Numbered from the stretch's first letter, positions 46,835 to 58,483 are shown. The stretch is DNA of 64,000 nt from Halichoerus grypus (GCF_964656455.1 NC_135715.1:147181935-147245934), one strand, 5' to 3'. A program made the numbers and translations. Notes: generated by a model from the letters alone, not told the origin.

Positions 46835-47758
46835 GAGAGGGGGGAAAGATGGTGAGGGAGTAGGGGACCCTATTTCAACTGGTCCCCAGAATTGAGCTGG
46901 ATATCTACCAGACCACTCTGAGCACCCACGAAACCAGCCTGAGATGTAAGAAGATCTGGATCTCTACAAGCAGAATATCGCAGGCATTTGGTTTCGAGGT
47001 ACAAAGTGGGGAGCCGTGATTCCGCGGGCAGATATCGGAGGATAAACGACAGCGGGAGGGTGTCTGGCCGTGGGGATCCTACACTGCCGGTGAGCGACAG
47101 CCTCGCGCGCTGTGGACGGGCACAGACTCGCAGACCGGTAGCAGCAGGGAAAGGACTTTAGGGCAGCCCCCGGGGTGGAAACCTGGAGTGGCGGGGTCGC
47201 GCGGGTGAACTGCAGCCCCTGGGGCGGAAACCCAAAGTGGCGGGGTCACACATGCGAACTGGGAGCGGCTGGCGGTTTTAGAAGCACAAAGGGTAGAGAC
47301 GTGCCCCGACCTGGAGGCAGGACTGAGGGCACTGCGGAGGTGCGCACAACCCAGGACACTGCAGTTTATAGCAGCACGGACAGATACAGAGACGGTGTGG
47401 CCTGGAGAGCTCACTGAAGAACAGACTGCGGTCTCTCTGCTCTGAGGCAGAGGGTTGTAAACAGTCTATTCTGCTCTGACTCGCAGAAGAGATGCGGAAA
47501 GCCGCCAGGGAAAGCTGCCAGAGAACAAAAGCCCCAAAAACTGATTCCCGCTGAGGGCATCCCCTGCCACAGGGGGGCAGGGCAACTCCGCCCAAACAGG
47601 GTTGCCTGAGTAACAGCGCAGCAGGCCCCTCTCCCAGAAGACAGGCTGGGAAAACAAGAGGCCAGCAACCCTGAGATCCCAAGAAAACAAGTGTATCTTG
47701 CTTGGGTTCTGGTCAATAATTTGGACTCTATTCATTCCCTCAAACACCCATCAACAGA
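46835..47758 (+). promoter_or_regulatory. L1 5'UTR, GC- and CpG-rich internal promoter
   Basis: Starts GAGAGGGGGGAAAGATGGTG, with an AAGATGG core comparable to the YY1 site that positions L1 transcription in primates (established for human L1, inferred here). CpGs cluster at 47000-47420, for example GATTCCGCGGGC and CCTCGCGCGC. Minus-strand frames of 93-134 codons overlap here (47079-47747). These may be GC artefacts. Confidence 0.8.
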
Positions 47759-48670
47759 ATGGCTAGGAGGAGGAGCCCCCAAAATAGAAAAGACTCAGAG
47801 ATTATGACTTATGCTGCAGATTTACAAATGGATGCACATATAACCAAGATGTCAGAGATGGAATTCAGGCTAGCAATTGTGAAGACAATGGCTAGAATGG
47901 AGAAATCAATTAATGGCAACATAGAGTCTCTAAGGGCAGAAATGAAAGGTGAATTGGCAGAACTTAAAAATGCTATCAATGGGATCCAATCCAATCTAGC
48001 TAATCTAACAGCTGGGGTAACTGAGGCAGAAGAGCAAATAAGCGACCTGGAAGACAATATAATAGATAAAAAGGGAAAAGAGGAGGCCAGGGAAAAACAA
48101 CTCAGAATCCATGAAAATAGAATCAGAGAAATAAGTGACACCATGAAGCGTACCAATGTCAGAATAATTGGAATCCCGGAGGGAGTGGAGAGAGAGAGGA
48201 CTAGAAGATGTATTTGAGCAAATCGTAGCTGAGAACTTCCCTAATCTGGGGAATGAAACAAACATTCAAGTCCTAGAGGCAGAGATGGGCTTTTTCTCCT
48301 CTACTTTCTAACCCCCTCCCAAGATCAAGGAAAACAGGCCAACACCCCGGCATGTAATAGTAAAACTTGCAAATCTTAGAACCAAGGAAACCATCTTAAG
48401 GGCAGTTGGGGGAAGAGATTCCTTACGTACAGAGGGAGGAACATCAGAATAATGTCAGACCTATCCACAGAGACCTGGCAAGCCAGAAAGGCCTGGCAAG
48501 ACATATTAAGGGTACTAAATGAGAAAAACATGCAGACAAGAATACTTTATCCGGCAAGGCTGTCATTTAGAATGGATGGAGAGATGCAGAGCTTCCAAGA
48601 CCAGCAGAAACTGAAAGAATATGTGACCACTAAGGCGGCCCTGCAAGAAATATTAAGGGGGGTTCTATAA
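47759..48670 (+). pseudogene. L1 ORF1 (RNA-binding protein), near-complete but broken
   Basis: The ATG at 47759 opens a basic N-terminus (MARRRSPQNRK). A long heptad-rich region follows at residues about 30-110 (LRAEMKGELAELKNAI, EAEEQISDLEDNI), the trimerising coiled coil. The RRM starts near RIIGIPEG. The frame is lost near 48190 within a GAGAGAGAG run. At 48285-48318 a 34-bp segment identical to the 5' genomic flank (46784-46817) replaces native ORF1 sequence. The C-terminal domain is open again at 48452-48670 (DLSTETWQARKAWQDI, LYPARLSFRMDGE). In live elements the protein binds L1 RNA with ORF2p. This copy would give only an N-terminal fragment. Confidence 0.93.
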
Positions 48671-48748
48671 AAGGAAAAAGACCCCAAGAGTGATATACAA
48701 CAGAAATTTACAGGGACAATCTATAAAAACAACGTCTTCACAGGCAAC

Positions 48749-51700
48749 ATGATGACAATAAATTCATATCTTTCAATAATCACTCTCAACGTGAATGGCC
48801 TAAATGCTCCCATAAAATGGCACAGGGTTGCAGATTGGATAAAAAGACAGGACCCATCCATATGCTGTCTACAAGAGACTCATTTTGAACCTAAAGATAC
48901 ATCCAAACTGAAAGTGAAGGGTTGGAGATCCATCTTCCATGCCAGCAGACCTCAAAAGAAAGCTGGGGTAGCAATTCTTATATCAGACAAATTAGATTTT
49001 AAACTAAAGTCTGTAATTAGAGACACAGAAGAACACTATATCATTCTTGAAGGGTCTATCCAACAAGAAGATCTAACAATTGTAAATATCTATGCCCCCA
49101 ACATGGGAGCAGCCGTCTACATAAGCCAACTGTTAACCAAAATAAAGAGTCATATTGATAACAATACGTTAACTGTAGGAGACCTCAATACTCCACTCTC
49201 AGCAATGGACAGATCATCTAAGCAGAAAATCAACAAGGAAACAAGAGCTTTGAATGATACATTGGACCAGATGGACCTCATAGATATTTACAGATCATTC
49301 CACCTTAAAACAACAGAATACTCATTCTTCTCGAGCGCACATGGAACTTTCTCCAGAATAGACCACATACTGGGTCACAAATCAGGTCTCAACTGATACC
49401 AAAAGACTGAGATTATTCCCTGCATATTCTCAGACTACAGTGCTTTAAAACTGGAACTCAATCACAAGAAAAAATTTGGCAGAAATTCAAACACTTGGAA
49501 GCTAAAGACCACTCTGCTCAAGAATGTTTGGGTCAACCAGGAAATCAAAGAAGAACTTAAACAATTCATGGAAATCAACGAGAATGAAAACACATCGGTC
49601 CAAAACCTATGGGATACTGCAAAGGCGGTCCTAAGGGGGAAATACATAGCCATCCAAGCCTCACTCAAAAAAATAGAAAAATCCCAAATTCACCAACTAA
49701 CTCTACACCTTAAAGAACTAGAGAAAAAGCAACAAAGGACGCCTAAGCCATGCATTAGAAGAGAAATAATTAAAATTAGAGCAGAAATCAATGAATTAGA
49801 AACCAGAAACATAGTAGATCAGATCAACGGAACTAGTAGTTGGTTTTTTGAAAGAATTAATAAGATCGATAAACCACTGGCCAGACTTATCCAAAAGAAA
49901 AGAGAAAGGACACAAATTAATAAAATTATGAATGAAAGGGGAGAGATCACAACTAACACCAAGGAAATAGAAACAATTATTAGAAATTATTATCAACAAC
50001 TATATGCCAATAAATTGAGCAATCTGGATGAAATGGAGGCCTTCCTGGAAACCTATAAGCTGCCAAAACTGAAACAGGAAGAAACTACAACCTGAGTAGG
50101 CCAATAACCAGTAACGAGATTGAAGCAGTGATCAAAAACCTCCCAAAAAAAAAACAAGAGTCCAGGGCCTGATGGATTCCCTGGGGAATTCTACCAAACA
50201 TTCAAAGAAGAAATAATACCTATTCTACTGAAGCTGTTTCAAAAATAGAAACAGAAGGAAAACTTCCAAATTCATTCTATGAGGCCAGCATTACCTTTAT
50301 CCCCAAACCAGGCCAAGACCCCATCAAAAAGGAGAATTTCAGACCGATATCCCTGATGAATATGGATTCCAAAATCCTCAACAAATTCCTAGCTAATAGG
50401 ATCCAACAATACATTAAAAGGATCATCCACCACGACCAAGTGGGATTTATCCCCAGGATGCAAGGGTGGTTCAACATTCGCAAATCAATCAATGAGATAG
50501 AACACATTAATAAGAGGAGGGAGAAGAACCATATGGTCCTCTCAATTGCTGCAGAAAAAGCATCTGACAAAATACAACATCCTTTCCTGATTAAAACTCT
50601 TCGGAGTATAGGGATAGAGGGAACGTTCCTCAAGTTCATAAAAGCCATCTATGAAAAACCCACAGTGAATATCATCCTCAATGGGGAAAAGCTGAGAGCC
50701 TTTCCCTTAAGATCAGGAACACGTCAAGGATGCCCACTCTCGCCACTATTGTTCAACATAGTACTAGAAGTCCTAGCAACAGCAATCAGACAACAAAAAG
50801 AAATAAAAGCTATTCAAATTGGCAAAGAAGAAGTCAAACTCTCTCTCTTTGCAGATGACATGATACTTTATGTGGAAAACCCAAAAGACTCCACCCCCAA
50901 ATTACTAGAACTCATCCAGCAATTCAGTAATGTGGCAGGATACAAAATCAATGCACAGAAATCAGTTGCTTTCTTATACACTAACAACGCAACTGTAGAA
51001 AGAGAGATTAGAGAAACGATTCCATTTATAATAACACCAAAAACCATAAGATACCTCGGAATAAACCTAACCAAAGAGGTAAAGGATCTATACTCTAGGA
51101 ACTAAAAAACACTCATGAAAGAAATTGAAGAAGACACAAAAAGATGGAAAAATATTCCATGCTCATGGATCGGAAGAATAAACATTGTTAAAATGTCTAT
51201 GCTACCCAGAGCAATCTATACCTTCAATGCCATCCTGATCAAAATTCCAATGACATTTTTCAAAGTGCTGGAACAAACAATCCTAAAATTTGTATGGAAT
51301 CAGAAAAGACCCTGAATCGCCAAGGAAATGTTGAAAAAGAAAAACAAAGCTGGGGGCATCATGTTGCCCAATTTCAAGCTATACTACAAAGCTGTGATCA
51401 CCAAGACAGCATGGTACTGGCACAAAAACAGACATATAGACCAATGGAACAGAATAGAGAACCCAGATATGGACCCTCAACTCTATGGTCAAATAATCTT
51501 TGACAAAGCAGGAAAAAACATGCAATGGAAAAAAGACAGTCTCTTCAATAAATGGTGCTGGGAAAATTGGACAGCCACATGCAGAAGAATGAAACTCGAC
51601 CATTCTCTAACACCATTCACAAAGATAAACTCAAAGTGGATGAAAGACCTCAATGTGAGACAGGAATGCAAATCCTAGAGGAGAACATAGGCAGTAACCT

Positions 51701-52572
51701 CTTTGACATCGCCCACAGCAACTTCTTTCAAGATACATCTCCAAAAGCTAGTGAAACAAAAGCAAAAATGAACTCTTGGGACTTCATCAAGATAAAAAGC
51801 TTCTGCACAGCAAAGGAAACAGTCAACAAAACAAAGAGGCAACCCACAGAATGGGAGAAGATATTTGCAAATGACACTACAGATAAAGGGCTGGTATCCA
51901 AGATCTATAAAAAAATTTCTCAAACTCAACACCCAAAAAACAAATAATCAAGTCAAAAAGTGGGCAGAAGATATGAAAAGACACTTCTCTGAAGAAGACA
52001 TACAAATGGCTAACAGACACATGAAAAAATGCTCATCATTCTTAGCCATCAGGGAAATCCAAATCAAAACCACACTGAGATACCATCTTACACCAGTTAG
52101 AATGGCAAAAATGGACAGGGAAAGAAACAACAAATGTTGGAGAGGTTGTGGAGAAAGGGAACCCTCTTACACTGTTGGTGGGAATGCAAGTTGGTACAGC
52201 CACTTTGGAAAAGTGTGGAGGTTCCTCAAAAATTTAAAAATAGAGCTACCCTATGACCCAGCAATTATACTACTGGGTATTTACCCCAAAGACACAGATG
52301 TAGTGAGAAGAAGGGCCATATGCACCCCAATGTTCATAGCAGCAACGTCCACAATAGCCAAACTGTGGAAAGAGCTGAGATGCCCTTCAACAGATGAATG
52401 GATAAAGAAGATGTGGTCCATATATACAATGGAATATTACTCAGCCATCAGAAAGGATGAATACCCAACTTTTACATCAATATGGATGGGACTGGAGGAG
52501 ATTATGCTAAGTGAAATAAGTCAAGCAGAGAAAGTCAATTATCATATGGTTTCACTTATTTGTGGAACATAA
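48749..52572 (+). pseudogene. L1 ORF2 (endonuclease-reverse transcriptase), broken
   Basis: The ATG at 48749 starts the apurinic-endonuclease-like domain: LNVNGLNAP, catalytic LQETHF, VGDLNTPLSAMDRSS and SRIDHILGHK, open for 215 codons to 49396, where a shift removes the final active-site stretch. The linker and RT start are in 49568-50095. RT motifs lie in 50356-51105. Motif A reads [12 protein letters not shown], so the first catalytic Asp is Ala, while motif [10 protein letters not shown] is intact. The C-terminal region continues in 51115-51315, 51328-51678 and 51865-52572, with [15 protein letters not shown] and [10 protein letters not shown]. Several single-base indels and stops separate the pieces. 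The protein would be inactive. Confidence 0.95.
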
Positions 52573-52830
52573 GGAATAACATGGAGGACATTAGGAGAAG
52601 GAAGGGAAAAATGGCGGGGGGGGGGAATTGGAGGGAGAGATGAACCATGAGAGACTATGGACTCTGAGAAACAAACAGGGTTTGGTGGGGAGGGGGGACT
52701 GGTTAGCCCGGTGATGGGTATTAAGGAGGGCACGTACTGCATGGAGCACTGGCTGTTACATGAAAACAATGGATCGTGGATCACCACATCAAAAACTAAT
52801 GATGTATTGTATGGTGACTAACATAACATA
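52573..52830 (+). other. L1 3'UTR with G-runs
   Basis: Contains an 11-base G run near 52616-52626 and GGTGGGGAGGGGGGACTGG near 52683-52701, G-quadruplex-compatible. It ends GTATGGTGACTAACATAACA before the A-rich tail. Confidence 0.9.
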
Positions 52831-52831
52831 A

Positions 52832-52888
<57 letters not shown>

Positions 52889-52891
52889 AAA
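52831..52891. repeat. (AAAT)n microsatellite, first L1 tail
   Basis: About 12 AAAT/AATA units, starting with an AATAAA polyadenylation-type hexamer. It marks the native L1 3' end and has expanded as a microsatellite. Confidence 0.95.
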
Positions 52892-53104
52892 GTAACACCC
52901 ACAGATAGTACTTGCTGGGGCCAGGATGCAAGCCCTGGTCACCTCACGACCCAGTTTGTCGTGAAGGGCCTTGGGCACCTCATGAAAATCACTCAGCAGA
53001 GCACCTGGCCCCCAAGCGCCATGAGCATTCTGTAAGTGCAGCCAAGGTCCCCAGGGGCAGGGAGGGAGACTGACTCCCAGGTGGTCACTGAGGGAACTAA
53101 GCAG
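52892..53104 (+). other. 3'-transduced sequence (about 213 bp)
   Basis: Unique, GC-richer sequence between the first L1 tail and a second poly(A) (53105-53117), all inside the L1 TSD. It does not resemble L1 or any repeat here. It contains GTAAGTGCAG near 53032-53041 and no AATAAA near its end, so the polyadenylation signal used is unclear. This is DNA that lay downstream of the source L1 and was carried here by read-through transcription. Confidence 0.9.
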
Positions 53105-53134
53105 AAAAAAAAAAAAAAAGAATTTTGTTATATA

Positions 53135-53958
53135 TTCTACATAAACTATATTCTATTTTAATGAAATTAACAGAATTAGAATATAAGTTTTGTATACAAT
53201 ATTGCGTTGAATAAAGATTAAATTTTAATATTGCCAAAAAAAGTTAATACTGCATTTTCCTCCACAGCAACATAAAAATACATTTTACATAATTGCCTGT
53301 GGAAGGAGAAAATGGATAGAAGTAAAATTTAAATAGTTTCAGTTTTTTCCATCCCATAACCAAGGTTCACTTGTGTAGTTATAGGGTAAAACTGAAATTA
53401 CATAGCCATTCAATTACTGTGAAAAAATTGAATCTTTTTAAGTTTCCTATGCAGAGTTTTTGAGCCAGTGGAAAAAGTCTTTTCTTCTTTACTTGTACAG
53501 AATTGAAATTCCCTTCACATTGATCTAGATTTAAATGTCATTTCTCTTTCGATCATACAAGCATAGGCAATGAGTGTTCTCAATTCTTTTTTGCATCATG
53601 CAGCATGTTTTACTTTTATGATGGTAATAAAAATACTCAAATTCATGATTTTATATATTCTAAGAGAAAAAAATCTTCTCAGAACTGAATATTGCATGCA
53701 TCACTTTATTATATTTTAATTCCTGTTGAACTGTGTCATATAATACTTTTCTGAATTTCATATAAGACCTTGAAAGTATAACTACAATTTTCCCTGTAAA
53801 AAGTTTTGAATACTTGTTATTATTGTAATGTGTTCATAAATGGTTACAAATCATTTATTTGTACAAAATTAGGTAAAAATATAAAATGGGATAAAATGCA
53901 ATGATTTTTGAAGAATGCTGGATAATCATAACTTTGTTTCCCTATCCTTCGAACAAAG
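53135..53958. other. unassigned AT-rich DNA
   Basis: No gene or recognised repeat. Confidence 0.5.
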
Positions 53959-53967
53959 ATAGAGCTA

Positions 53968-54090
53968 GGGGTGCCTGGCTGGCTCAGTCAGAGGGGCATG
54001 CAATTCTTGATCTCAGGGTCTGGAGTTTGAGCCCCACATTGGGTGTGGTGATTACTTAAAAAAATAAATAAACTTAAAAAAAATTTTTTA
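53968..54090 (+). mobile_element. old, short CAN-SINE
   Basis: GGGTGCCTGGCTGGCTCAGTCAG head and 'TTCTTGATCTCAGGGTC' body; CT-rich part absent; A-rich tail. A weak 9-bp flank repeat ATAGAGYTA lies at 53959-53967 and 54092-54100. Confidence 0.85.
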
Positions 54091-54134
54091 AATAGAGTTA
54101 CCTTTCGTGTAACATGTGGTCACTTCTTACTTTG

Positions 54135-54320
54135 TACTAGGAACTATCACACATATTCTTTGATGGAACAAATTTGATTGTCCTAAACAATGCAGATGAG
54201 AAAGGTGGAAAAACAGAGATGTTGAGTACTTAACCAGAGACCACGGTGGTACCTGGCAAAGGCAAGACTCACACTGCGCTTATCTGCCTCCAAACTTCAG
54301 GTTCTCATCACAGGGGAAAA
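54135..54320 (-). repeat. probable MIR-family fragment (antisense)
   Basis: 'ctttgtactaggaactatcac', 'caatgcagatgagaaaggtgg', 'agagatgttgagtacttaacc' and 'caagactcacac' follow MIR antisense order ('TGTGCCAGGCACTGTTC ... CAGATGAGGAAACTGAG ... AGGTTAAGTAACTT'). Confidence 0.55.
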
Positions 54321-55335
54321 AACATGCTAATTATTTTTTAATATCTGGGGAAAGTGTGAACAAAAAATTATAAATTAACTTCAAAAACATTTTATTGATA
54401 TTTTATTAAAGAAGGAAAACACTGAGTGGGTCAATATGAAAAATTAACATAATATTCTTCATGGCTCTTTGTCCTCTCAGCTATCTGAAGGCAAAATTTG
54501 GAACCAGTAACTCATAATACCAATGGCATGACCATTAGGCAGTTGTTTTGTCTAAAGTGTTCAAAGCTATTGTGAAATTTTTTTAACTGAATTAATATTC
54601 CAGTAAAATAAATAAAGTGAAAGGGGCCAGAAATTCAAGTCTAAACATAAACTTCTCCATAGATCAACACTCTGAAGATTGAGAATTTATATAAATAAGC
54701 ATTGAATTATTGTTTTTAAAAATCCAACTAAATGGTGGTAAACGAAATTGCATCCAACCAAAGAATATCTCTCATTAAAAGAAAATGCTGAGAGCTGGAT
54801 GGTAGTCAGGCTGGAGAAGTAGCAACGGTTACCATGGAGCAAAATTGGACTGGCTAGAAAAGACCACAATGTATCAAACTTAACACCTCAACTTGCTTCT
54901 CAGTAATTACTTCATACCAACATTCCATTGCTTTAAAGGCATTCTGTGCTGGTTTGCTGTAAGAGTAGGCTGACATATCATTAGGCTTCAGGTTTTCATA
55001 GCTCTTATACAGAAAAACTTCTGTATAAGTTTTTAGTGTGATTTTTCTTGTTAATCTTCCTTATATTTTTGCATTAACATTTCTGACATTTTATCGAAAT
55101 TAATGAAGAATATCCTAGTTTCTATCCAGTACGTTCACGAGAAAAAGAAAAATGTTCTGGGTCCAAAATTAAAAGTAAACATGACTATTTTTAGGAAAGA
55201 AATATTTACTCTTTCACACTAATAACATTTTTAAAAATCTATTGAATGAAACATGCAATGATTAGAAACAAACAAGCTGCTTTTATTCCTCACTGATTGG
55301 TTCCCAACATGAACAAGGGATTCACTCTAGTATCT
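54321..55335. other. unassigned AT-rich DNA
   Basis: No gene or recognised repeat. The 60-codon minus frame at 54687 has no domain. Confidence 0.5.
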
Positions 55336-55352
55336 TCTATGTGCATATTTTA

Positions 55353-55564
55353 TTTTTTTTTTATTTTTTTTTTTTTTTTATTTTTAAAGATTTTATTTAT
55401 TTATTTGACAGAGACACAGCGAGAGAGGGAACACAGGCAGGGGGAGTGGGAGAGGGAGAAGCGGGCTTCCCGCTGAGCAGGGAGCCCGATGCGGGGCTCG
55501 ATCCCAGGACCCTGGGATCATGACCTGAGCCGAAGGCTTAACGACTGAGCCACCCAGGCACCCC
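55353..55564 (-). mobile_element. CAN-SINE
   Basis: Minus-strand copy with a long T-rich tail (55353-55385) and a 5-6 bp deletion in the head (GCCGAAGGCTTAACGACTGAG). A perfect 17-bp TSD, TCTATGTGCATATTTTA, lies at 55336-55352 and 55565-55581. Confidence 0.96.
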
Positions 55565-55581
55565 TCTATGTGCATATTTTA

Positions 55582-57479
55582 AATGAGATCACAAATCGAA
55601 GAAATGTTTCGCAGGCCTAATGTGTTAGGGTATGCATTACAGCCACAGTACATCTATAATCATCTATATATTTTCCCAATTTTTTAAGCTACGTATGCAT
55701 AACTTTCACAGTAAAGTTGAGAAGATTTATTTAATTTCTCCACTCCTTAGGCAATCACTAGCCATGGCCAAAAGATGTCCAATACATCACAAATATGAAA
55801 ATGGTGAAGTGCGTATAGATTTCAAAATTACAAGTAAAACTGGTTTTATCTCCTACAATTCCATCACGTTAAATAAACCTACCCATCCTGGCATGTTGGT
55901 TTGTTTTGACATGTATTCTTCATATAACTAAATTGGCCTAATTTATTGAACACCTCATTATATTGTACCACTTCCTTTTATTTGGTCAGAGTACAAAAAG
56001 TTGTAGCTATAAAAATAAAATAATATGCTGAAGTAACAACTTTGTTACTTTAAGTGTTAACATATATTTCCTCATATAAATGTTCAGTTCTCATCAGAAA
56101 TGCAAAATTAATTTTCTTGTCTTTTCACCGTTCCAGTCATGTGATGTCAGTAATTAACTTCTCATAAGATTGCATATTGGCAATATTTTAGAAATGGAGG
56201 CATTGGTTGTGACAGCAATCAATATAATGCACCGTAATTTGCTCAAACTCTTTATCATCTCTGCCAGCAAAAAGTACCACTATGCACCCAATAGATTAGA
56301 TCAAATGAATCTCGATTTGCCCTTTCTCTCTCATTTTCTCAACACAATTAGTCCCCAAACTCCCTTTCCTAAACAGGTCTGAAACTGTTCCATCCATCAA
56401 TATGGATTTTTAAATAAAAAACCACAACCTGGTTTTTTATTTTATCATATAGTTTATCTATACAACTGATTTTATCATATAGTTTATCTCACTGTTGCCA
56501 TAAATACAGAATAATATTCCAGGCATGCTACCTCCTCGTTTTTAGTATAGAAAATATGATGACAAACAGAGATTTAACTGGATAAGGGTCTGATAAAGAA
56601 AATAAAATCATATGCTGTGGTACTTTATAGTAAATAAAAATAACAACTTTCTCAGGCCTTAAAAGAAATAGACAGGTATATCTTACTGTTAGAAGTCTTC
56701 TGGCTATAGGCCAGAACTTGGGCAGTCTTCTCCCTCAATTTATACTAAAAATATTCAATTTTCTTTTTACTATAATTGCCAATTAAGATTATCTGGAAAA
56801 AAGACATTAACTTGCTTCCTTTTGCACTCCCAATTAGCTTAAAGGAACTCAATTCTCAATTGCATTTTCCTCCTTCTTTTCAGCGATAACAAAGAAACAC
56901 TAGGCTACAATGGTTGTGACAGAGCCCTCCATCAGATTGCCTGCAATTGCTCTAATTTTGAAAGAAATGCTAGGGTCTTAATTTATACGTGTCTCATTCT
57001 TAACTCTCTCACCTTCCAACAGGTCACATCAATATTAAATATGTAACTTAACCGAGCTCTGTGAGCATTTTACAACATGGATTATATTATGTGACACAAA
57101 CATACACATGTACATTCATCCTCAACCCTCTTCCCTAATCTTTCTTATGAGTTTAGAGATACAAGAGGATGAGTATAATATGGAAGCTTCCCAAATGATA
57201 TGCCTCCAGCAGGTAAAATGTGGACCACAATAATGATCTCAGCTTTGAGCCAAGCAAAGCAGGAGCTGGGGTGACTAGAACCTCTAGAAATTGGTTGCCT
57301 CCAACCTTAAGCAGCCTCTTCCTTTTATCTCATATACCACATTATCATTCTCTGTAGGTGTCATAACATGAAAAAGTTTGGGAAGTACTATAATGAGAAT
57401 TAATATGTCTAACAACAAATCTCTAGTGTAAACATCATTTTCCTCACCTAAACTTGCTCTTAGTCTTGTATTCTCCACC
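55582..57479. other. unassigned DNA, no gene supported
   Basis: About 1.9 kb with no recognised repeat. Frames at 55632 (99 codons) and 56170 (70 codons) have no domain or codon-use signal that I can point to. Confidence 0.5.
56440..56489. repeat. 20-bp direct repeat, 30-bp period
   Basis: TTTTATCATATAGTTTATCT occurs at 56440-56459 and 56470-56489 with a 10-bp spacer. Confidence 0.9.
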
Positions 57480-57870
57480 ACACTGGCTTGTTACCACATC
57501 CACTCAGTCGCCTACGTTGGAAATGTCAGTCATACATGACCCTTTCCTCTTTCTCATGATCTCCCTAATCACTATCAAATTTAACTTCTAAATATTTCCC
57601 CAATACCATGGTCCGATTCATCACCATCTCTTAAATGGATATGGCCTCCTGAATGGTCTCCTGGTCTTCAGTTTTGTCAGCTTCAGACTTATCCTCCACA
57701 GTGCCACCTTTCCAAAATCAAATCTGATGGCAGCACTCTATAGTCTCAACTGAAACAATGGTTTCCTGTCATCAATAAAGTCCATGTGTCTCAAAACTGG
57801 GTCACAAAGCACACTGTGATATGGCAATGCCTGTATCTTGAACTCCATATTTAGCTACATCCAGTTAAAA
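57480..57870 (+). repeat. L2 LINE fragment
   Basis: 'ctcctgaatggtctcctggtc', 'ttatcctccacagtgccacc', 'aaaatcaaatctgatggcag' and 'caataaagtccatgtgtctc' match the L2 order 'CCTAACTGGTCTCC ... CATCCTCCACACAGC ... AATCTGATCATGTCAC ... ATAAAGTCCAAACTCC'. Confidence 0.75.
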
Positions 57871-58354
57871 TTCCAGAAGTATCATATCACACTGCTGATA
57901 CTTTACTAGATATGACCAACTCTTTTTTCACTCCTTATGCAGCAATGTGGTGTATATATATAGGCTTGGGGAAAGAGGGAATGTAGGTAGAACCTGATTT
58001 GTAACATTTGCCAATTTCTGCATGGCAAATACTCCCGTTACAGCCTATTTCAAGCTACTAACATGGAGTCACTGAACATGGAGTTAGGAAAACATACACA
58101 GTAACACATAACTACATAGCGGTCCCACCACACAAACACAATAGACATAAATAAGCTTAACAAAGCTTACATTCACACAGTAAATGTGGTGAAATAATTA
58201 GAAAGTGATGAGTTTTCTGTTTATTACTGTTGCTTTTAATGTAACTTATTTAATTGCAAATTCATATAAATCTAATTTTAATAATGGCTGTGTTTAACAA
58301 GCAGCACACAAAATTCCTGAAGATTTAACAACCAACCTTGGCAAGCCAGTATGA
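57871..58354. other. unassigned DNA
   Basis: No gene. It may be diverged interior of L2 between the two recognised pieces. Confidence 0.4.
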
Positions 58355-58480
58355 ATGAGCTCCAGCATACCACTGCTTTTTATGGCTTTGTTCAAGGAGT
58401 TCCTGTGCCTGGAATGCCATTTTATTCCATTATCTAGATTCCTTCCTGCCAGCTGAGAGCTACTCATCTTTTAAGGCAGG
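58355..58480 (+). repeat. L2 LINE fragment
   Basis: 'gttcctgtgcctggaatgcc', 'ctgccagctgagagctactc' and 'atcttttaaggcaggt' match the L2 'CTCTGCCTGGAATGC ... CTACTCATCCTTCAAG' segment. It lies downstream of 57480-57870 in the expected order. Confidence 0.65.
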
Positions 58481-58483
58481 TTA

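Larger units (their letters stand above)
46835..53117 (+). mobile_element. full-length L1 (younger) with 3' transduction
   Basis: Complete L1: 5'UTR 46835-47758, ORF1 47759-48670, spacer, ORF2 48749-52572, 3'UTR to 52830, A-rich tail, 213 bp of transduced DNA and a second poly(A). A perfect 17-bp TSD, AAGAATTTTGTTATATA, lies at 46818-46834 and 53118-53134, which fixes both ends. No SINE has inserted. Long ORF stretches survive, so it is much younger than the L1 at 32.4 kb, but frameshifts and an RT active-site change make it inactive. Confidence 0.97.

Noticed and set aside
47000..47420. CpG island of a gene promoter
   Set aside because: The CpG-rich block is the 5'UTR of the L1 at 46,835, bounded by the L1 TSD.
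52796..52978. Minus-strand frame across the transduced DNA
   Set aside because: It reads the (AAAT)n tail as a Leu/Tyr/Phe/Ile repeat; no gene.
55632..55931. 99-codon plus-strand frame
   Set aside because: No domain seen and no neighbouring exon-like structure; I treat it as chance.
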